A DNA stretch of 64,000 nucleotides from Hellea sp. (lineage in GTDB: Bacteria > Pseudomonadota > Alphaproteobacteria > Caulobacterales > Maricaulaceae): the NCBI GenBank assembly GCA_028224375.1, contig JAOIVW010000006.1, positions 62,001 to 126,000 on the forward strand. The letters run 5' to 3'. The translations under genes and the position numbers were made by a program. The notes below the pieces were generated by a model. It was not told the DNA's origin. It saw nothing but the letters and a program-made list of their open reading frames with translations, and searched no databases. Position 1 is the first letter of the stretch, and every line of letters starts with the position of its first letter. Below are positions 10,162 through 20,821 of the stretch, one piece after another.

Positions 10162-10653
10162 CTAACGGTAAGGCGCATCCAATGCTAAATTCTTAGCGAT
10201 TTCCCGTTCCCAGCGATCACCGTTCTCGAGAAGTTTTTCTTTGTCATAATAAAGCTCTTCGCGCGTTTCTGTCGCAAACTCGTAATTCGGGCCTTCGACA
10301 ATCGCGTCAACGGGACAAGCCTCTTGGCACAGCCCACAATAAATACACTTGACCATATCGATATCGTAACGCGTCGTGCGGCGTGAACCATCATCGCGCG
10401 GCTCGGCTTCGATTGTGATGGCTTGCGCAGGACATATGGCTTCGCAGAGCTTACAAGCAATGCAGCGTTCTTCCCCTGACGGGTAGCGGCGCAAAGCATG
10501 CTCACCGCGAAAACGAGGGCTGAGTGGCCCCTTCTCGAATGGATAGTTGATGGTCACTTTGGGGCGGAAGAAATATCTCATCGCGAGCCAAAATGCGCCG
10601 ACGAATTCTAACAGCAGCGCGCCGCGAATAACTTGTTTGATACGGGTAAACAT
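10162..10653 (-). CDS. nuoI: NADH-quinone oxidoreductase subunit I
   Basis: 163-aa peripheral-arm subunit that holds two [4Fe-4S] clusters (N6a and N6b). Both ferredoxin motifs are complete: [16 protein letters not shown] and [16 protein letters not shown]. The N-terminal amphipathic region ([17 protein letters not shown]) docks on the membrane arm. The C-terminus has the typical [14 protein letters not shown]. Directly abuts nuoH. Confidence 0.97.
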   Translation of the reverse strand: MFTRIKQVIRGALLLEFVGAFWLAMRYFFRPKVTINYPFEKGPLSPRFRGEHALRRYPSGEERCIACKLCEAICPAQAITIEAEPRDDGSRRTTRYDIDMVKCIYCGLCQEACPVDAIVEGPNYEFATETREELYYDKEKLLENGDRWEREIAKNLALDAPYR

Positions 10654-11736
10654 CTAGGCACTTCCCCCTAGGAAGACAACGAATGTCGAAACAATCACAA
10701 CGGCCGCCAGCGATGTCGGCAAGAAGACTTTCCAGCCCAAACGCATTAGCTGATCATAACGGTAACGCGGGACAATCGCCTTCACCATCGCGAACATGAA
10801 AAACATAAATAAGCACTTCAATATGAACCAGAAAACGGGCGGAATAAATTGAACGCCAATATCAATCGGGGCGTGCCAGCCGCCGAGGAAGAGGATTGTA
10901 AACATCGCGCACATCAGCGTCATGTTCAGATACTCGCCAAACATAAAGAGCAAATAAGGGGTCGACGAATACTCAACCATGAAACCCGCAACGAGTTCTG
11001 ACTCGGCTTCGGGCAAGTCAAATGGCGGACGGTTCGTCTCAGCCAAGGCTGAGATAAAGAACATCACGCCCATATAGAACATGATGGGGAAAAGAAGCAG
11101 ACCCAAAGGCCCATATTCGCCCACAGGATTAATGCGGAACATATTCCAGTTAAAGAACCCGCCCGCTTGGGTATCAACGATAGCTGTAAGGTTCATAGAA
11201 CCTGAGAGGAAAATCACTGTCAGAATAATGAAACCAATAGAGACTTCATAAGAAATCATCTGCGCGGCAGAACGTAGCGCGCCCATAAAGGGGTATTTAG
11301 AGTTAGAGGCCCAACCCCCAATGATGATGCCGTAAACGCCTAGTGATGAGATGGCGAGCACGTAGAGAACACCGACATTAACGTCAGACATCACCCATCC
11401 CGGGGCAATAGGCACCACCGCCCAAGCTAAAAACGCCATAACCAGCGTGATAATAGGCGCGAGAATGAACAGGCCTTTGTCAGACCCAGATGGAATGATG
11501 ATTTCTTTAAAGACGAATTTCAGAAGGTCAGCAAAAGACTGAAGCAAACCAAATGGGCCAACCACATTGGGACCACGGCGCATTTGAACAGCCGCCCAGA
11601 CTTTACGGTCCATCAAAATGAGGAAGGCCAGAAGAACGGATAAGATAAGGACGAAAGCCGCAACCTGCGCAAATTTCAGCCCAAACCATGCGAGCGGTGA
11701 GAGGTCAGACCAGAACTGGATGAGAGACATCGTCAT
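10654..11736 (-). CDS. nuoH: NADH-quinone oxidoreductase subunit H
   Basis: 360-aa membrane subunit forming much of the quinone chamber. Signatures: [52 protein letters not shown] and [18 protein letters not shown]. Eight helices are expected. The start (ATGACGATG) overlaps the nuoG stop by one base (TAATG), so translational coupling is likely; a second ATG two codons later is an alternative start. Confidence 0.97.
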   Translation of the reverse strand: MTMSLIQFWSDLSPLAWFGLKFAQVAAFVLILSVLLAFLILMDRKVWAAVQMRRGPNVVGPFGLLQSFADLLKFVFKEIIIPSGSDKGLFILAPIITLVMAFLAWAVVPIAPGWVMSDVNVGVLYVLAISSLGVYGIIIGGWASNSKYPFMGALRSAAQMISYEVSIGFIILTVIFLSGSMNLTAIVDTQAGGFFNWNMFRINPVGEYGPLGLLLFPIMFYMGVMFFISALAETNRPPFDLPEAESELVAGFMVEYSSTPYLLFMFGEYLNMTLMCAMFTILFLGGWHAPIDIGVQFIPPVFWFILKCLFMFFMFAMVKAIVPRYRYDQLMRLGWKVFLPTSLAAVVIVSTFVVFLGGSA

Positions 11737-13844
11737 TATTCCGCCGCCTCTTGAACAGTGTCGCCATCTTTAAGCGCAGAGCACTCAGCCATGACATCAG
11801 AGGCCCGCAAAATCGGGTTGGTCATGTAAAAGTCAATCACGGCGTTTTCGAATGGCACGTCATTCACAGCCCCGCTTGCGCCCATAGCGCCTAAATCAAA
11901 TTCAGCAGCGCCTTCCGTGCCGGGCGCATAGCCCAATCCTGAGAATGTTGGATAGTCCGCGAATAGTTTTTCCCGCAACGCGCCAAGATTGTCATAAGGT
12001 AGGACCCTGTTGAGGTGACCCGACAATGCCCGAATAATTGCCCAGTCTTCTTTGGCCTCACCTTTCGGCGCGACGGCCTTGGAGCCCATTTGCACGCGCC
12101 CTTCAAGGTTGACGTAAAGACCATCTTTTTCAGAATAGGCTGCGCCCGGCAAGATAACATCGGCGACATGCGCGCCTGCATCACCATGGCTGCCTTGATA
12201 AATCACAAAAGCATTTTTGAGTTTAGCTGTGTCGAGCTCATCCGCGCCCAAGAGATAAACCGTTTTGACAGCGCCTTGCTCAGCCGCATCAAGTATTTCA
12301 TGTGTGGCAAGACCACCTTCACCCGGAAGGAAACCCATATCCAATCCGGCAACACGAGAGGCCGCGGTGTGGAGAATATTCAGGCCATTCCAGCCCTCAC
12401 TAACGAGATTCACATTCTTCGCTAAACTACTGATAGAATTGAGTATTTGCGGCGCATCAGAACGATTAAGCGCGCCCGCGCCTAAGATAATCGCAGGTTT
12501 TTTGGCAGCTTTAAATTTCTTCGCAAAACCTTTGGTGGCTTTAGTAAGAGCTGCAATATCAGCGGGCGTTGCGCCGAGATGCTCATAGTCATAGGTCAAG
12601 TCTTCAGCTTCGCCAATGACGCCAATCTCCATACCGCCTTCAATCCAGGCTTTACGCAAACGCGTGTTCACAAGAGAAGCCTCAAGACGAGGATTTGCGC
12701 CAATAATCAGAACCGCATCAGCGTCTTCAATTCCATTAATGGTGGAATTAAATAGATAAGATTGACGTGCTCCCGCGCCAATCACCATGCCGTCTTGACG
12801 GCAATCAATATTCTTCACGCCAAGGCTGCCCATAAGGTCTTTAAGCGCTTTCATAGACTCAGCATCACACAGGTCGCCCGCAATCGCAGCAATCGTCTCA
12901 GGCTCGCCTGAAAGCTTCTCGGCTACAACAGCCAAAGCTTCGTCCCAACCTGCGGCGCGGAGTTTTCCGTTTTCGCGAATATAAGGTTTGTCCAAACGCT
13001 GACGCGCAAGACCGTCCCAATTAAAGCGGGCTTTATCTGTAATCCATTCTTCATTCACGGCGTCATTGATGGTCGGCATAACGCGCAGCACAGCGCCGCG
13101 GCGGCTATCCACACGGATGTTAGAGCCGACGGCGTCCATCACATCGATAGACTCGACATGCTCTAATTCCCAAGGCCGCGCATTAAAGGCGTAAGGCTTG
13201 GAGGTCAAAGCGCCGACGGGACAAAGGTCGATAACGTTACCTGACAGCTCAGAGGTAAGAGATTGCTCAAGATAAGTCGTAATCTCCGCATCTTCACCGC
13301 GCGACGCTAGGCCAATTTCTTCAACGCCTGCGACTTCGGTGACAAAACGCACACAGCGCGTACACTGGATACACCGCGTCATAATCGTATTGACCAGCGG
13401 GCCCATAAATTTGTCATCAACGGCGCGTTTATTTTCCTCGAAACGCGAGGCATCACGGCCATAAGCCATAGCTTGGTCCTGAAGATCGCACTCACCGCCT
13501 TGGTCGCAAATCGGACAATCCAGCGGGTGATTAATGAGCAGAAATTCCATCACGCCTTCGCGTGCTTTTTTCACAGTTTCAGAATTTGTGCGAATATTAG
13601 CAGGTGTTCCGTCACGGTTTGGACGCAAATCTTTGACTTGCAGCGCGCAAGAGGCTTGAGGTTTAGGCGCGCCAACCCATTCGACGAGGCACATACGGCA
13701 ATTCCCCGCCACAGAGAGACGTTCATGGTAACAGAAACGCGGAATCTCAGCCCCCGCCGCCTCTTCACAGGCCTGCATCAGCGTGTATTCGCCGGGCACT
13801 TCATATTCAGTGCCATCAATATTGATTTTGCGTAGCTCGCTCAT
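11736..13844 (-). CDS. nuoG: NADH-quinone oxidoreductase subunit G
   Basis: 702-aa peripheral subunit. Cluster motifs run from the N-terminus: [2Fe-2S] cysteines in [18 protein letters not shown], the His/Cys cluster N5 in [17 protein letters not shown], and [4Fe-4S] [10 protein letters not shown] with a distal Cys in LCPVGAL. The C-terminal molybdopterin-oxidoreductase-like domain is structural only. It starts 2 nt after the small coiled-coil gene. The C-terminal sequence is moderately diverged, as usual in this subunit. Confidence 0.96.
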   Translation of the reverse strand: MSELRKINIDGTEYEVPGEYTLMQACEEAAGAEIPRFCYHERLSVAGNCRMCLVEWVGAPKPQASCALQVKDLRPNRDGTPANIRTNSETVKKAREGVMEFLLINHPLDCPICDQGGECDLQDQAMAYGRDASRFEENKRAVDDKFMGPLVNTIMTRCIQCTRCVRFVTEVAGVEEIGLASRGEDAEITTYLEQSLTSELSGNVIDLCPVGALTSKPYAFNARPWELEHVESIDVMDAVGSNIRVDSRRGAVLRVMPTINDAVNEEWITDKARFNWDGLARQRLDKPYIRENGKLRAAGWDEALAVVAEKLSGEPETIAAIAGDLCDAESMKALKDLMGSLGVKNIDCRQDGMVIGAGARQSYLFNSTINGIEDADAVLIIGANPRLEASLVNTRLRKAWIEGGMEIGVIGEAEDLTYDYEHLGATPADIAALTKATKGFAKKFKAAKKPAIILGAGALNRSDAPQILNSISSLAKNVNLVSEGWNGLNILHTAASRVAGLDMGFLPGEGGLATHEILDAAEQGAVKTVYLLGADELDTAKLKNAFVIYQGSHGDAGAHVADVILPGAAYSEKDGLYVNLEGRVQMGSKAVAPKGEAKEDWAIIRALSGHLNRVLPYDNLGALREKLFADYPTFSGLGYAPGTEGAAEFDLGAMGASGAVNDVPFENAVIDFYMTNPILRASDVMAECSALKDGDTVQEAAE

Positions 13845-13846
13845 CT

Positions 13847-14110
13847 CTATGAGTCCTCAAACTTTTCTGCGATTTCAGCAAAGGAATTATCTTCCGTCAA
13901 ATCAAGACGGCGTTCAGTGCGATCCATACGAACTGCAATATTATCAATACGGTGATTAACTTCAGCGATAGCTCCCTCAACCGCCGTAATCCGTTTAGAC
14001 ACGTTCCTGACTTCTTCAGTTAAACCGTCTATTTTTTCGTCAATACGGTTTAGCTTCCCGTTCATTTGATGAAGCATTGGCATGACCATATCTTGGATAT
14101 TATCGACCAT
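13847..14110 (-). CDS. Small coiled-coil protein between nuoF and nuoG
   Basis: 87 aa, no cysteine, with heptad-like spacing of hydrophobic residues from about residue 15 to 75 (LNRIDEKIDGLTEEVRNV, VNHRIDNIAVRMDRTERR), which predicts a continuous coiled coil. It has no membrane helix. The gene lies tightly between nuoF (5 nt) and nuoG (2 nt), so it is translated with complex I, but I do not recognise a known subunit. It may be an assembly or accessory factor, or a passenger; no function is claimed. Confidence 0.7.
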   Translation of the reverse strand: MVDNIQDMVMPMLHQMNGKLNRIDEKIDGLTEEVRNVSKRITAVEGAIAEVNHRIDNIAVRMDRTERRLDLTEDNSFAEIAEKFEDS

Positions 14111-14115
14111 CGAAC

Positions 14116-15423
14116 CTACTCCGCCGCCTGCACGAATACAGGCTTATTGGCGCGGTAATTATCTATGCGTTCTTCAATCTCGTGGCGGAAGTGACGGATG
14201 AGACCTTGAATGGGCCAAGCCGCCGCATCGCCTAGGGCGCAAATAGTGTGGCCTTCGACTTGCTTTGTGACTTCGAGAAGCATGTCAATTTCAGACGTTT
14301 CAGCATTACCCGCGACCATGCGTTCCATAACGCGCCACATCCAACCTGTGCCTTCTCGGCAAGGCGTACACTGCCCGCAGCTCTCATGCTTATAGAAATA
14401 GCTAAGCCGCGCGATGGCCTTAATCACATCAGTGGACTTATCCATGACAATCACCGCCGCAGTCCCAAGGCCGGATTGATGCTCGCGCAGCGCGTCAAAG
14501 TCCATTAGCACCGTATCGCAAATCTCTTTAGGGAGAAGCGGGACAGAGGAGCCGCCTGGAATGACACATTTAAGATTATCCCAACCGCCGCGCACGCCGC
14601 CCGCATATTCTTCGAGCAACGTCTTCATCGGAATAGAGAGCGCTTCTTCGATATTGCAAGGCTTGTTAACGTGACCAGATATTGAAAAGACCTTCGTGCC
14701 TTTATTATTGTCACGGCCAAATTGCGTCCACCAATCCACGCCGCGGCGCAATATGGTCGGCACGACGGCGATAGATTCGACATTGTTCACAGTCGTAGGA
14801 CAGCCATAAAGCCCTGCCCCTGCCGGGAATGGCGGTTTCAGACGCGGCTGTCCTTTCTTACCTTCAAGAGATTCCAGCAAGGCGGTTTCTTCGCCGCAAA
14901 TATAGGCGCCTGCCCCGTGATGCATATAGACATCAAAATCCCAACCTGAACCGCAGGCATTCTTACCGACAAGGCCCGCCGCATAAGCTTCTTTGATAGC
15001 GGCCTCAAGACGGTTACGTTCTTGGATATATTCGCCGCGCACATAGATATAACAGGCATGGGCTTGCATCGCGAAAGACGCGACCAAGCAACCCTCAATC
15101 AAAAGATGCGGATCATGGCGAAGAATATCGCGGTCTTTACAAGAGCCCGGTTCGGATTCATCGGCATTAACGACAAGATAATGCGGGCGATTGCCGACTT
15201 CTTTGGGCATGAAAGACCACTTAAGGCCCGTTGGGAACCCAGCACCGCCGCGCCCGCGAAGGCCGGAAGCTTTAGTTTGATCAATGAGCCAGTCTTTACC
15301 TTGGGCGAGCATAGCAGCTGTCCCCAGCCACGCGCCGCGATCCCGCGCTGCGTCCAAGCTCCAATCATTCAGACCATAAAGGTTCTGGAAAATGCGGTCT
15401 TTGTCTTCGAGTAATTTGACCAT
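14116..15423 (-). CDS. nuoF: NADH-quinone oxidoreductase subunit F
   Basis: 435-aa subunit that binds NADH, FMN and a [4Fe-4S] cluster; entry point for electrons. [16 protein letters not shown] is the nucleotide/FMN glycine-rich loop, [17 protein letters not shown] and [15 protein letters not shown] are typical, and [15 protein letters not shown] plus HTICALGDA carry the cluster cysteines. It overlaps nuoE by one base, giving coupled translation. Confidence 0.97.
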   Translation of the reverse strand: MVKLLEDKDRIFQNLYGLNDWSLDAARDRGAWLGTAAMLAQGKDWLIDQTKASGLRGRGGAGFPTGLKWSFMPKEVGNRPHYLVVNADESEPGSCKDRDILRHDPHLLIEGCLVASFAMQAHACYIYVRGEYIQERNRLEAAIKEAYAAGLVGKNACGSGWDFDVYMHHGAGAYICGEETALLESLEGKKGQPRLKPPFPAGAGLYGCPTTVNNVESIAVVPTILRRGVDWWTQFGRDNNKGTKVFSISGHVNKPCNIEEALSIPMKTLLEEYAGGVRGGWDNLKCVIPGGSSVPLLPKEICDTVLMDFDALREHQSGLGTAAVIVMDKSTDVIKAIARLSYFYKHESCGQCTPCREGTGWMWRVMERMVAGNAETSEIDMLLEVTKQVEGHTICALGDAAAWPIQGLIRHFRHEIEERIDNYRANKPVFVQAAE

Positions 15424-16556
15424 TATGCCTTACCCTTTTTCTGGGCCGTTTTTGCCAGTGCCTTGCCTTGCTTGACCCAGTCATCACGCTTCACACGGCC
15501 TGTGGCAAGAGACTTAATCTTATCTTCAACAACTTTTATGTCCGCCGCTTTCCAAGCCCCAATTTGGCGGAAGTAATAGACCCCATTGGAATTGAGTTCT
15601 TTCTCAAATTTCGGGCCGATACCTTTGATAAATTTGAGATCATCAGGAACGCCGTCAGACGCCCCATCTGTGTAGAGCACTTTAGGCTTGGCGGTCTTAG
15701 CTCTAACGGGATTTGTACCGCGCTGGGGGAGACCTTTATGCGGATCATCATCGACTAAGCCGGCAGAGATAAGATCGCGGCCATGATTGCTGCTCCGCTT
15801 TCTCGGATCAGGATTAGCTTTGCGGTTAGGGTCTACCCACCCCTTACGTGTCCCGCGCTTCTCCTTGGGATCCCACTCATAATAATTGATTTTCACTTTC
15901 TTGTCGGCATTTGGTAATTTCACCATTGTGCCGCGAGCTTTGGATAAGTTCTTAGTGGTCAAAGCCATCGCGCCGCCGATTGGCTCTGAACTAAAGCGGC
16001 CGTTTTTAGGACCTTGCGGCGGTTTCTTTCCCGCCACTAAATCATCGAGCACAGCTTCTAGAGTCTCAGCCGTCAGGTCTTCGTAATAATGGTCACCATC
16101 GCCATTTGAAATTTGCACCATAGGTGCGTTGGAACATGAACCCAAACATTCGACTTCAAGCCAGGAGAGCTTACCATCCGCAGAAATAGAGCGCTGCGGC
16201 CCAATCTTGCGCGTGAGCATCTCTTTGAGCTCATCAGAGCCGCGCAACCAGCAGGGCGTTGTCCCGCACATTTGGACGAAATGCATACCAACAGGTTCAA
16301 GGTTGAACATCGTGTAAAAGGTCGCGACTTCATAGACGCGAATATAGGCCATATCGAGCATATCGCCGAGCTCACGCAAAGCGAGCTCAGGCAGCCATCC
16401 GCCCGCATCCTTCTGCGCAATCCATAGCGCGGGGATAAGCGCTGAACGCTGACGGCCCTTGGGGTATTTCTTAACCCAAACCGCAATGTCCTTTTTGGCT
16501 TTTGCAGATAAAGCAAAAGTCTCAGGCTGTCTTATGGCGAGACGCCTTGAACTCAT
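15423..16556 (-). CDS. nuoE: NADH-quinone oxidoreductase subunit E with long C-terminal extension
   Basis: 377 aa, much longer than the usual 160-240 aa. Residues up to about 185 are the thioredoxin-like [2Fe-2S] domain with cysteines in CGTTPCW and [10 protein letters not shown]. The extension is basic and low-complexity around residues 200-290 ([22 protein letters not shown]) and ends with a helix-hairpin-helix-like stretch, [21 protein letters not shown], about residues 305-350. Such extensions occur in alphaproteobacterial NuoE; their role is not known to me. The start overlaps the upstream 67-aa gene by 4 nt (ATGA). Confidence 0.93.
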   Translation of the reverse strand: MSSRRLAIRQPETFALSAKAKKDIAVWVKKYPKGRQRSALIPALWIAQKDAGGWLPELALRELGDMLDMAYIRVYEVATFYTMFNLEPVGMHFVQMCGTTPCWLRGSDELKEMLTRKIGPQRSISADGKLSWLEVECLGSCSNAPMVQISNGDGDHYYEDLTAETLEAVLDDLVAGKKPPQGPKNGRFSSEPIGGAMALTTKNLSKARGTMVKLPNADKKVKINYYEWDPKEKRGTRKGWVDPNRKANPDPRKRSSNHGRDLISAGLVDDDPHKGLPQRGTNPVRAKTAKPKVLYTDGASDGVPDDLKFIKGIGPKFEKELNSNGVYYFRQIGAWKAADIKVVEDKIKSLATGRVKRDDWVKQGKALAKTAQKKGKA

Positions 16557-16756
16557 TTCATGACCCTTGTGATTTGAACATCAGAATCCATCAAGAAACT
16601 ACCCGCTATAACCTTTGCATGAGGCATTTGAGCGATGACGACATTTTCTTTTGATTGCAAAATTTGAAAATGAAAACCATCGGCGAAATAAGCCGAAACG
16701 ACCTCATAGCCAAGCTCAAGATAATCTGTGTAAGTTTTTTTAATCGGATCACTCAT
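16553..16756 (-). CDS. Small conserved-position protein between nuoD and nuoE
   Basis: 67 aa, cytoplasmic by composition, with no cysteine, no signal and no membrane helix. It overlaps nuoD by 4 nt upstream and nuoE by 4 nt downstream, so it must be translated as part of the nuo mRNA; that placement is the main evidence it is real. I recognise no domain. An accessory role with complex I is possible but unproven. Confidence 0.7.
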   Translation of the reverse strand: MSDPIKKTYTDYLELGYEVVSAYFADGFHFQILQSKENVVIAQMPHAKVIAGSFLMDSDVQITRVMK

Positions 16757-17949
16757 CGGTCAATCTCTCCAAATACAATATCTAATGAACCTAAAATCGC
16801 AGAAACGTCGGCAAGCATATGCCCTTTATTGAGGTAATCCATGGCGGCCAGATGCGGGAAGCCTGGCGCGCGGATGTGGCAGCGATAAGGCTTGTTGGTG
16901 CCGTCCGCGACGAGGTAAACACCGAACTCACCCTTTGGAGCTTCGACGCAAGTATAAACTTCGCCCGCAGGAACGTGGAAGCCCTCTGTATAGAGTTTAA
17001 AGTGATGAATAAGCGCTTCCATGCTCTGCTTCATCGCGGCGCGGCGCGGCGGCGTGACCTTATTATTCTCAGCCATAACAGGGCCTTCAGGCATCATCTC
17101 AAGGCATTGGCGCATAATTTTCACAGATTCATGCATTTCTTCGACGCGGCAAAGATAGCGGTCATAGCAATCGCCGTTTTTGCCCAGCGGGATTTGAAAC
17201 TCAAGTTCGGAATAAACTTCATAAGGCTGATTACGGCGTAAATCCCATGGCAGGCCTGAGCCGCGCACCATCACGCCTGAGAAACCCCAATCATAGCAAT
17301 CTTGCTTGGACACAACGCCAATATCGACATTACGCTGTTTGAAGATACGGTTACCTGTCAGCAAGGTCTCGATATCATTGAGCTTTTGCGGAAATTGATC
17401 ACACCAATTGAGCATGTCGTTAATCAGCGCAGGCGGCAGGTCTTGATGGACGCCGCCGGGGCGGAAATACATGGCATGCATGCGCGAGCCACAAGCCCGC
17501 TCATAAAACACCATTAGTTTTTCGCGCTCCTCAAAGCCCCAAACAGGCGGCGTCAACGCGCCAACATCCATAGCTTGCGTCGTGATATTGAGCATATGCG
17601 AGAGAATACGGCCAATTTCAGAATAGAGCACGCGGATAAATTGGGCGCGGCGCGGCACTTCGATATCCATCAGCTTCTCAATGGCGAGACAGAAAGCGTG
17701 TTCCTGATTCATCGGCGCGACATAATCAAGGCGGTCAAAATAAGGGAGCGCTTGGAGGTAAGTCTTATGCTCAATCAGCTTTTCCGTGCCGCGATGCAGC
17801 AGGCCAATATGCGGGTCCACGCGCTCAACAATCTCGCCCTCAAGTTCAAGCACAAGACGCAATACCCCATGAGCCGCAGGATGCTGAGGGCCAAAGTTAA
17901 TGGTGAAGTTACGGTCGTCACCTTCGAGATATGCTTCGGTGGTGGTCAT
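16753..17949 (-). CDS. nuoD: NADH-quinone oxidoreductase subunit D
   Basis: 398-aa 49-kDa subunit that shapes the quinone pocket. [22 protein letters not shown] holds the conserved quinone-site His, followed by [17 protein letters not shown] and [14 protein letters not shown]; the C-terminus [14 protein letters not shown] is the family's usual end. The leader upstream carries three tandem copies of a 7-base repeat and only weak Shine-Dalgarno similarity. Confidence 0.97.
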   Translation of the reverse strand: MTTTEAYLEGDDRNFTINFGPQHPAAHGVLRLVLELEGEIVERVDPHIGLLHRGTEKLIEHKTYLQALPYFDRLDYVAPMNQEHAFCLAIEKLMDIEVPRRAQFIRVLYSEIGRILSHMLNITTQAMDVGALTPPVWGFEEREKLMVFYERACGSRMHAMYFRPGGVHQDLPPALINDMLNWCDQFPQKLNDIETLLTGNRIFKQRNVDIGVVSKQDCYDWGFSGVMVRGSGLPWDLRRNQPYEVYSELEFQIPLGKNGDCYDRYLCRVEEMHESVKIMRQCLEMMPEGPVMAENNKVTPPRRAAMKQSMEALIHHFKLYTEGFHVPAGEVYTCVEAPKGEFGVYLVADGTNKPYRCHIRAPGFPHLAAMDYLNKGHMLADVSAILGSLDIVFGEIDR

Positions 17950-17960
17950 GAGAGAGTCTC

Positions 17961-17983
17961 AGTGAGCAGTGAGCAGTGAGCAG
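17961..17983. repeat. Heptamer tandem repeat in the nuoD leader
   Basis: AGTGAGC is repeated three times and followed by AG, between the stop of the small lipoprotein gene and the nuoD start codon, about 12 nt upstream of ATG. It is the only such run I noticed in the nuo operon. Slippage here could change spacing to the ribosome binding site, but that is inference. Confidence 0.75.
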
Positions 17984-17986
17984 TTT

Positions 17987-18436
17987 TCATGATTTAGATT
18001 CCATTAACTCAGTAAATCCGCAAATCGAATCTGAAAGTTCACGTTCGCAAATTTTATACTGTGCAAAGACCTCGTCACCCGAAGAGGGCTTGACCGTATC
18101 CGCCATGAAATCCCCATAAAGCTGAAAGTGATTTGGAGTGACCCTTCCAGAATTTGGACCGACATCACCCGTAACTTTGACTTGAGCAGACTGAGTCCAT
18201 ACATTTTGAGCCAGTATACCCTCGGAAAGCTGAATTTCATCAATATTTCCTGAGTGATGATTTAGAAAACGATCTGTCCATGCTGTACACTGAGCAATTC
18301 TCGGCTCAGTGACACCATTTGCGATGCAACGTGATACAGAGACCACATTGAATTTGTTCGCCTCGGATGATGAGTCTGCACTACAACCTGAAAGGCCAAG
18401 CGATAAAGCCGCAAACAACAAACAACCACGCATCAA
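17987..18436 (-). CDS. Predicted small lipoprotein inserted between nuoC and nuoD
   Basis: 149 aa. A short signal peptide ends in the lipobox LGLSGC (Cys at about residue 18), so it should be a lipid-anchored envelope protein. The mature part has several cysteines (CIANG, AQCTAW, YKICERE, SICGF) and no domain I recognise. Its ATG overlaps the nuoC stop by 4 nt, so it is co-translated with complex I, yet an exported lipoprotein is an unexpected partner. Likely a lineage-specific insertion. Confidence 0.72.
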   Translation of the reverse strand: MMRGCLLFAALSLGLSGCSADSSSEANKFNVVSVSRCIANGVTEPRIAQCTAWTDRFLNHHSGNIDEIQLSEGILAQNVWTQSAQVKVTGDVGPNSGRVTPNHFQLYGDFMADTVKPSSGDEVFAQYKICERELSDSICGFTELMESKS

Positions 18437-19041
18437 CCCTCCTCCACTTTCTCGTCACCTGGGAGGACATATTTTGCGCCTTCCCACGGACTCATAAAGT
18501 CGAAGCTGCGATATTCTTGCGGCAGGTTGACGGGCTCATAGACAACCGCTTTGCGCTCTTCGTCATAGCGAACTTCGACGAAGCCTGAGAGCGGGAAATC
18601 TTTGCGCAGCGGATAACCTTCAAAACCATAATCGGTGAGGATACGGCGCAAGTCAGGATGTTGGTCAAATAAAATGCCGTACATATCAAAGGCTTCGCGC
18701 TCATACCAATTGGCATTCGGGAAAAGCGAGGTGATGCTGTGAACGGGCTCGGTTTCGTCTGTCATGACTTTAATGCGAATCCGCGTATTATGCGCCATGG
18801 ACAGCATGTGATAGACCACATCAAAGCGGCGTTCACGGCTTGGGTAATCCACGCCGCAAATATCAATTAGGCTTGAGAATTTACAAATCGGATCATCGCG
18901 CAGAAAGCTTATAACTTTCACGATTTCAACGCGGCGGGCATTGACGGTCAGCTCACTGCCCATTTTACCAAAAGAGGTAATCTCGCAGCCATTTATAGCC
19001 TCGCCGAGTTGAGCTTCGATATGATCTTTTAAGTCCAACAT
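18433..19041 (-). CDS. nuoC: NADH-quinone oxidoreductase subunit C
   Basis: 202-aa 30-kDa subunit of the peripheral arm, a separate gene here rather than fused to nuoD as in E. coli. The C-terminal signature is clear: [19 protein letters not shown] followed by [19 protein letters not shown]. It starts 3 nt after nuoB. Confidence 0.96.
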   Translation of the reverse strand: MLDLKDHIEAQLGEAINGCEITSFGKMGSELTVNARRVEIVKVISFLRDDPICKFSSLIDICGVDYPSRERRFDVVYHMLSMAHNTRIRIKVMTDETEPVHSITSLFPNANWYEREAFDMYGILFDQHPDLRRILTDYGFEGYPLRKDFPLSGFVEVRYDEERKAVVYEPVNLPQEYRSFDFMSPWEGAKYVLPGDEKVEEG

Positions 19042-19044
19042 ATA

Positions 19045-19611
19045 TCAGCGCTCAATATTGCCTTCGCGGCGGATTTTCTTTTGTAATTGCAGAATACCGT
19101 AAACCAAAGCTTCCGCGGTCGGCGGGCAGCCCGGCACATAGACATCAACGGGCACAATACGGTCACAGCCGCGCACCACGGCATAACTGTAATGATAATA
19201 ACCACCGCCATTGGCGCAACTACCCATTGAAATCACGTAGCGCGGGTTTGGCATTTGGTCATAAACCTTGCGCAAAGCCGGCGCCATTTTATTGGTCAGT
19301 GTTCCCGCCACGATCATCACATCAGATTGGCGGGGGGACGCGCGGGGCGCAAATCCAAAGCGCTCAAGATCATAACGCGGCATCGAGGCCTGCATCATCT
19401 CAACTGCGCAACAAGCGAGACCAAAAGTCATCCACATGAGGGACCCTGTCCGCGCCCAGGTAATCAAATCATCAGAGGCCGCCGTGATAAAACCTTTATC
19501 GGCGAGTTGGTCAGACATGCCGTCAAAAAAGGCATCATGTTTTTTCGGATCATAGGCAGGCGTGCCCAAATCAACAGCGGATGAATTTGCAGGTGTCAAA
19601 ATCTTTGTCAT
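19045..19611 (-). CDS. nuoB: NADH-quinone oxidoreductase subunit B
   Basis: 188-aa PSST subunit holding the terminal [4Fe-4S] cluster N2 that reduces quinone. [11 protein letters not shown] gives the tandem cysteines, [16 protein letters not shown] and [16 protein letters not shown] the other two. I start at ATG 19609-19611 ([11 protein letters not shown]), which has GGGAGTAGGGG directly upstream; the track's 19650 start would overlap nuoA by 35 nt and adds a sequence unlike the family. Confidence 0.96.
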   Translation of the reverse strand: MTKILTPANSSAVDLGTPAYDPKKHDAFFDGMSDQLADKGFITAASDDLITWARTGSLMWMTFGLACCAVEMMQASMPRYDLERFGFAPRASPRQSDVMIVAGTLTNKMAPALRKVYDQMPNPRYVISMGSCANGGGYYHYSYAVVRGCDRIVPVDVYVPGCPPTAEALVYGILQLQKKIRREGNIER

Positions 19612-19615
19612 CCCC

Positions 19616-19981
19616 CTACTCCCAATCCAACGCGCCGAGCTTCCACGCATAGGCCAAACCTACGGCGAGTTCGGCGAGGAAAATCATGACAACAAACCAG
19701 CCCCAAAACCCGACTTGGTCAAGCGAGACGGCATAAGGAAAGAGGAAAGCGACTTCGATATCGAAGATAATAAAGAGGATAGCGACGAGGTAAAACCGCA
19801 CGTCAAATTTCATGCGGCTGTCGTCAAAAGCGTTAAAACCGCACTCATATGTAGATAGCTTTTCCGTATCTGCACTTTTTGGCGCGATGATAGCCGGAGC
19901 TACAAGCAAGGCGAGAGAGAAAGCCGTCGCGATTCCAAATAAAATTAAAACTGGCAAATAATCGAGTAAAAACTCAGACAT
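19616..19981 (-). CDS. nuoA: NADH-quinone oxidoreductase subunit A
   Basis: 121-aa membrane subunit with three helices. The loop after helix 1 shows [24 protein letters not shown], the conserved ND3 loop with its cysteine, and helix 2 has [15 protein letters not shown]. First gene of the nuo operon; about 340 nt without genes lies upstream, where the operon promoter must be. Confidence 0.96.
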   Translation of the reverse strand: MSEFLLDYLPVLILFGIATAFSLALLVAPAIIAPKSADTEKLSTYECGFNAFDDSRMKFDVRFYLVAILFIIFDIEVAFLFPYAVSLDQVGFWGWFVVMIFLAELAVGLAYAWKLGALDWE

Positions 19982-20046
19982 ACAGGCTCTTTTGGTTCGA
20001 ATTTAGGAGCCGGAAAGACTCATAGAAACTGTCACAATCGCTGCGG

Positions 20047-20075
20047 AACCTAGTCAGAGGACCCTATGATTGCAA
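20047..20075 (-). promoter_or_regulatory. Candidate sigma-70-type promoter for the nuo operon
   Basis: On the minus strand TTGCAA (20070-20075) is followed after 17 nt by TAGGTT (20047-20052), about 65 nt upstream of nuoA. Spacing is ideal, the -10 match only moderate. It is the best candidate I found by eye in the leader; no binding motif for a regulator is evident. Confidence 0.3.
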
Positions 20076-20143
20076 CGCCTATCTTACAGAAAATTTATGC
20101 CTCTGCACAGCTTTTAACTGCGGCGTTTTGAATAGGGTTTATA

Positions 20144-20310
20144 TCTCTCCTCACCCCGCTCGCGGGGGAGGTGCTGTAGCGCAGCGAAAGCGGAGGGGGA
20201 GCACCACAGGTCAGCACTTCCAATGATAAGCTTTCCTTTTACTCTCCCCCCATCCCCGTCTGCGTTTTTTCAAAACGCCAACGGTACTTCCCCCGTGAAC
20301 GGGGGAAGAC
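20144..20310. repeat. Extragenic palindromic repeat element between nuoA and the ycgN-like gene
   Basis: The 337-nt gap upstream of nuoA holds a G/C-run-rich block with two hairpins: CCCCGCTCGCGGGG on the left and CTTCCCCCGT-GA-ACGGGGGAAG at 20287-20308. CTCCCCCCATCCCCGTCTGC lies between. The composition differs from flanking genes and resembles dispersed palindromic (REP-like) elements of bacterial genomes. The right hairpin could also end transcription of the ycgN-like gene. Confidence 0.55.
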
Positions 20311-20318
20311 AACAACCC

Positions 20319-20804
20319 TCAACCTATATCAGGCTCGCCTGGCCAAATTGTGATGCGGGTGATGTGCTCTTCTGCTGGAACTTTCAGCTCGCTTGTCACG
20401 GCGCCCTGCACGCTCATGCCCGCTTCATGAATACTGTCGCGAGAGCCGCTGATGAGATGATGATAGTCTGGTAAATCTTTGCCATCCGCGACGAGCCTGT
20501 AAGCGCAGGTTTGGGGCATCCAGTTGAGCTGCTCCACATTATCCTTCGTCAGGGTCACACAATCAGGCACGATTTTGCTGCGATTCGCGTAATCAATGCA
20601 CTGGCACGTTGCAGGATCAAAGAGCTTGCAAGACACATCGGTGATGTAAATATCACCCGTAATATCGTCCTCCATGCGGATGCAACAGCACTTTCCGCAA
20701 TTATCACACAGGCTTTCCCACTCTGTCTGGCTCATTTCTGCCATATTTTTAGTCTTCCAGAAGGGAAGTTGCGCGGTCTCGTGCTTATTTTGTTTGTCTG
20801 TCAT
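20319..20804 (-). CDS. YcgN/UPF0260 family cysteine-cluster protein
   Basis: 161 aa. A cluster of cysteines, LCDNCGKCCCIRMED, followed by CKLFDPATCQCIDYANR and PDCVTL, matches the UPF0260 (YcgN) family and the wider CxxCxxCC zinc/iron-chelating group. Biochemical role unknown. I start at ATG 20802-20804 (MTDKQNKHET), since the track's extension from 20879 covers the start of the divergent PBP gene and is unlike the family. Only 17 nt separate the two divergent start codons, so promoters must overlap the coding ends. Confidence 0.85.
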   Translation of the reverse strand: MTDKQNKHETAQLPFWKTKNMAEMSQTEWESLCDNCGKCCCIRMEDDITGDIYITDVSCKLFDPATCQCIDYANRSKIVPDCVTLTKDNVEQLNWMPQTCAYRLVADGKDLPDYHHLISGSRDSIHEAGMSVQGAVTSELKVPAEEHITRITIWPGEPDIG

Positions 20805-20821
20805 AGGGAGTCGCATATAGA

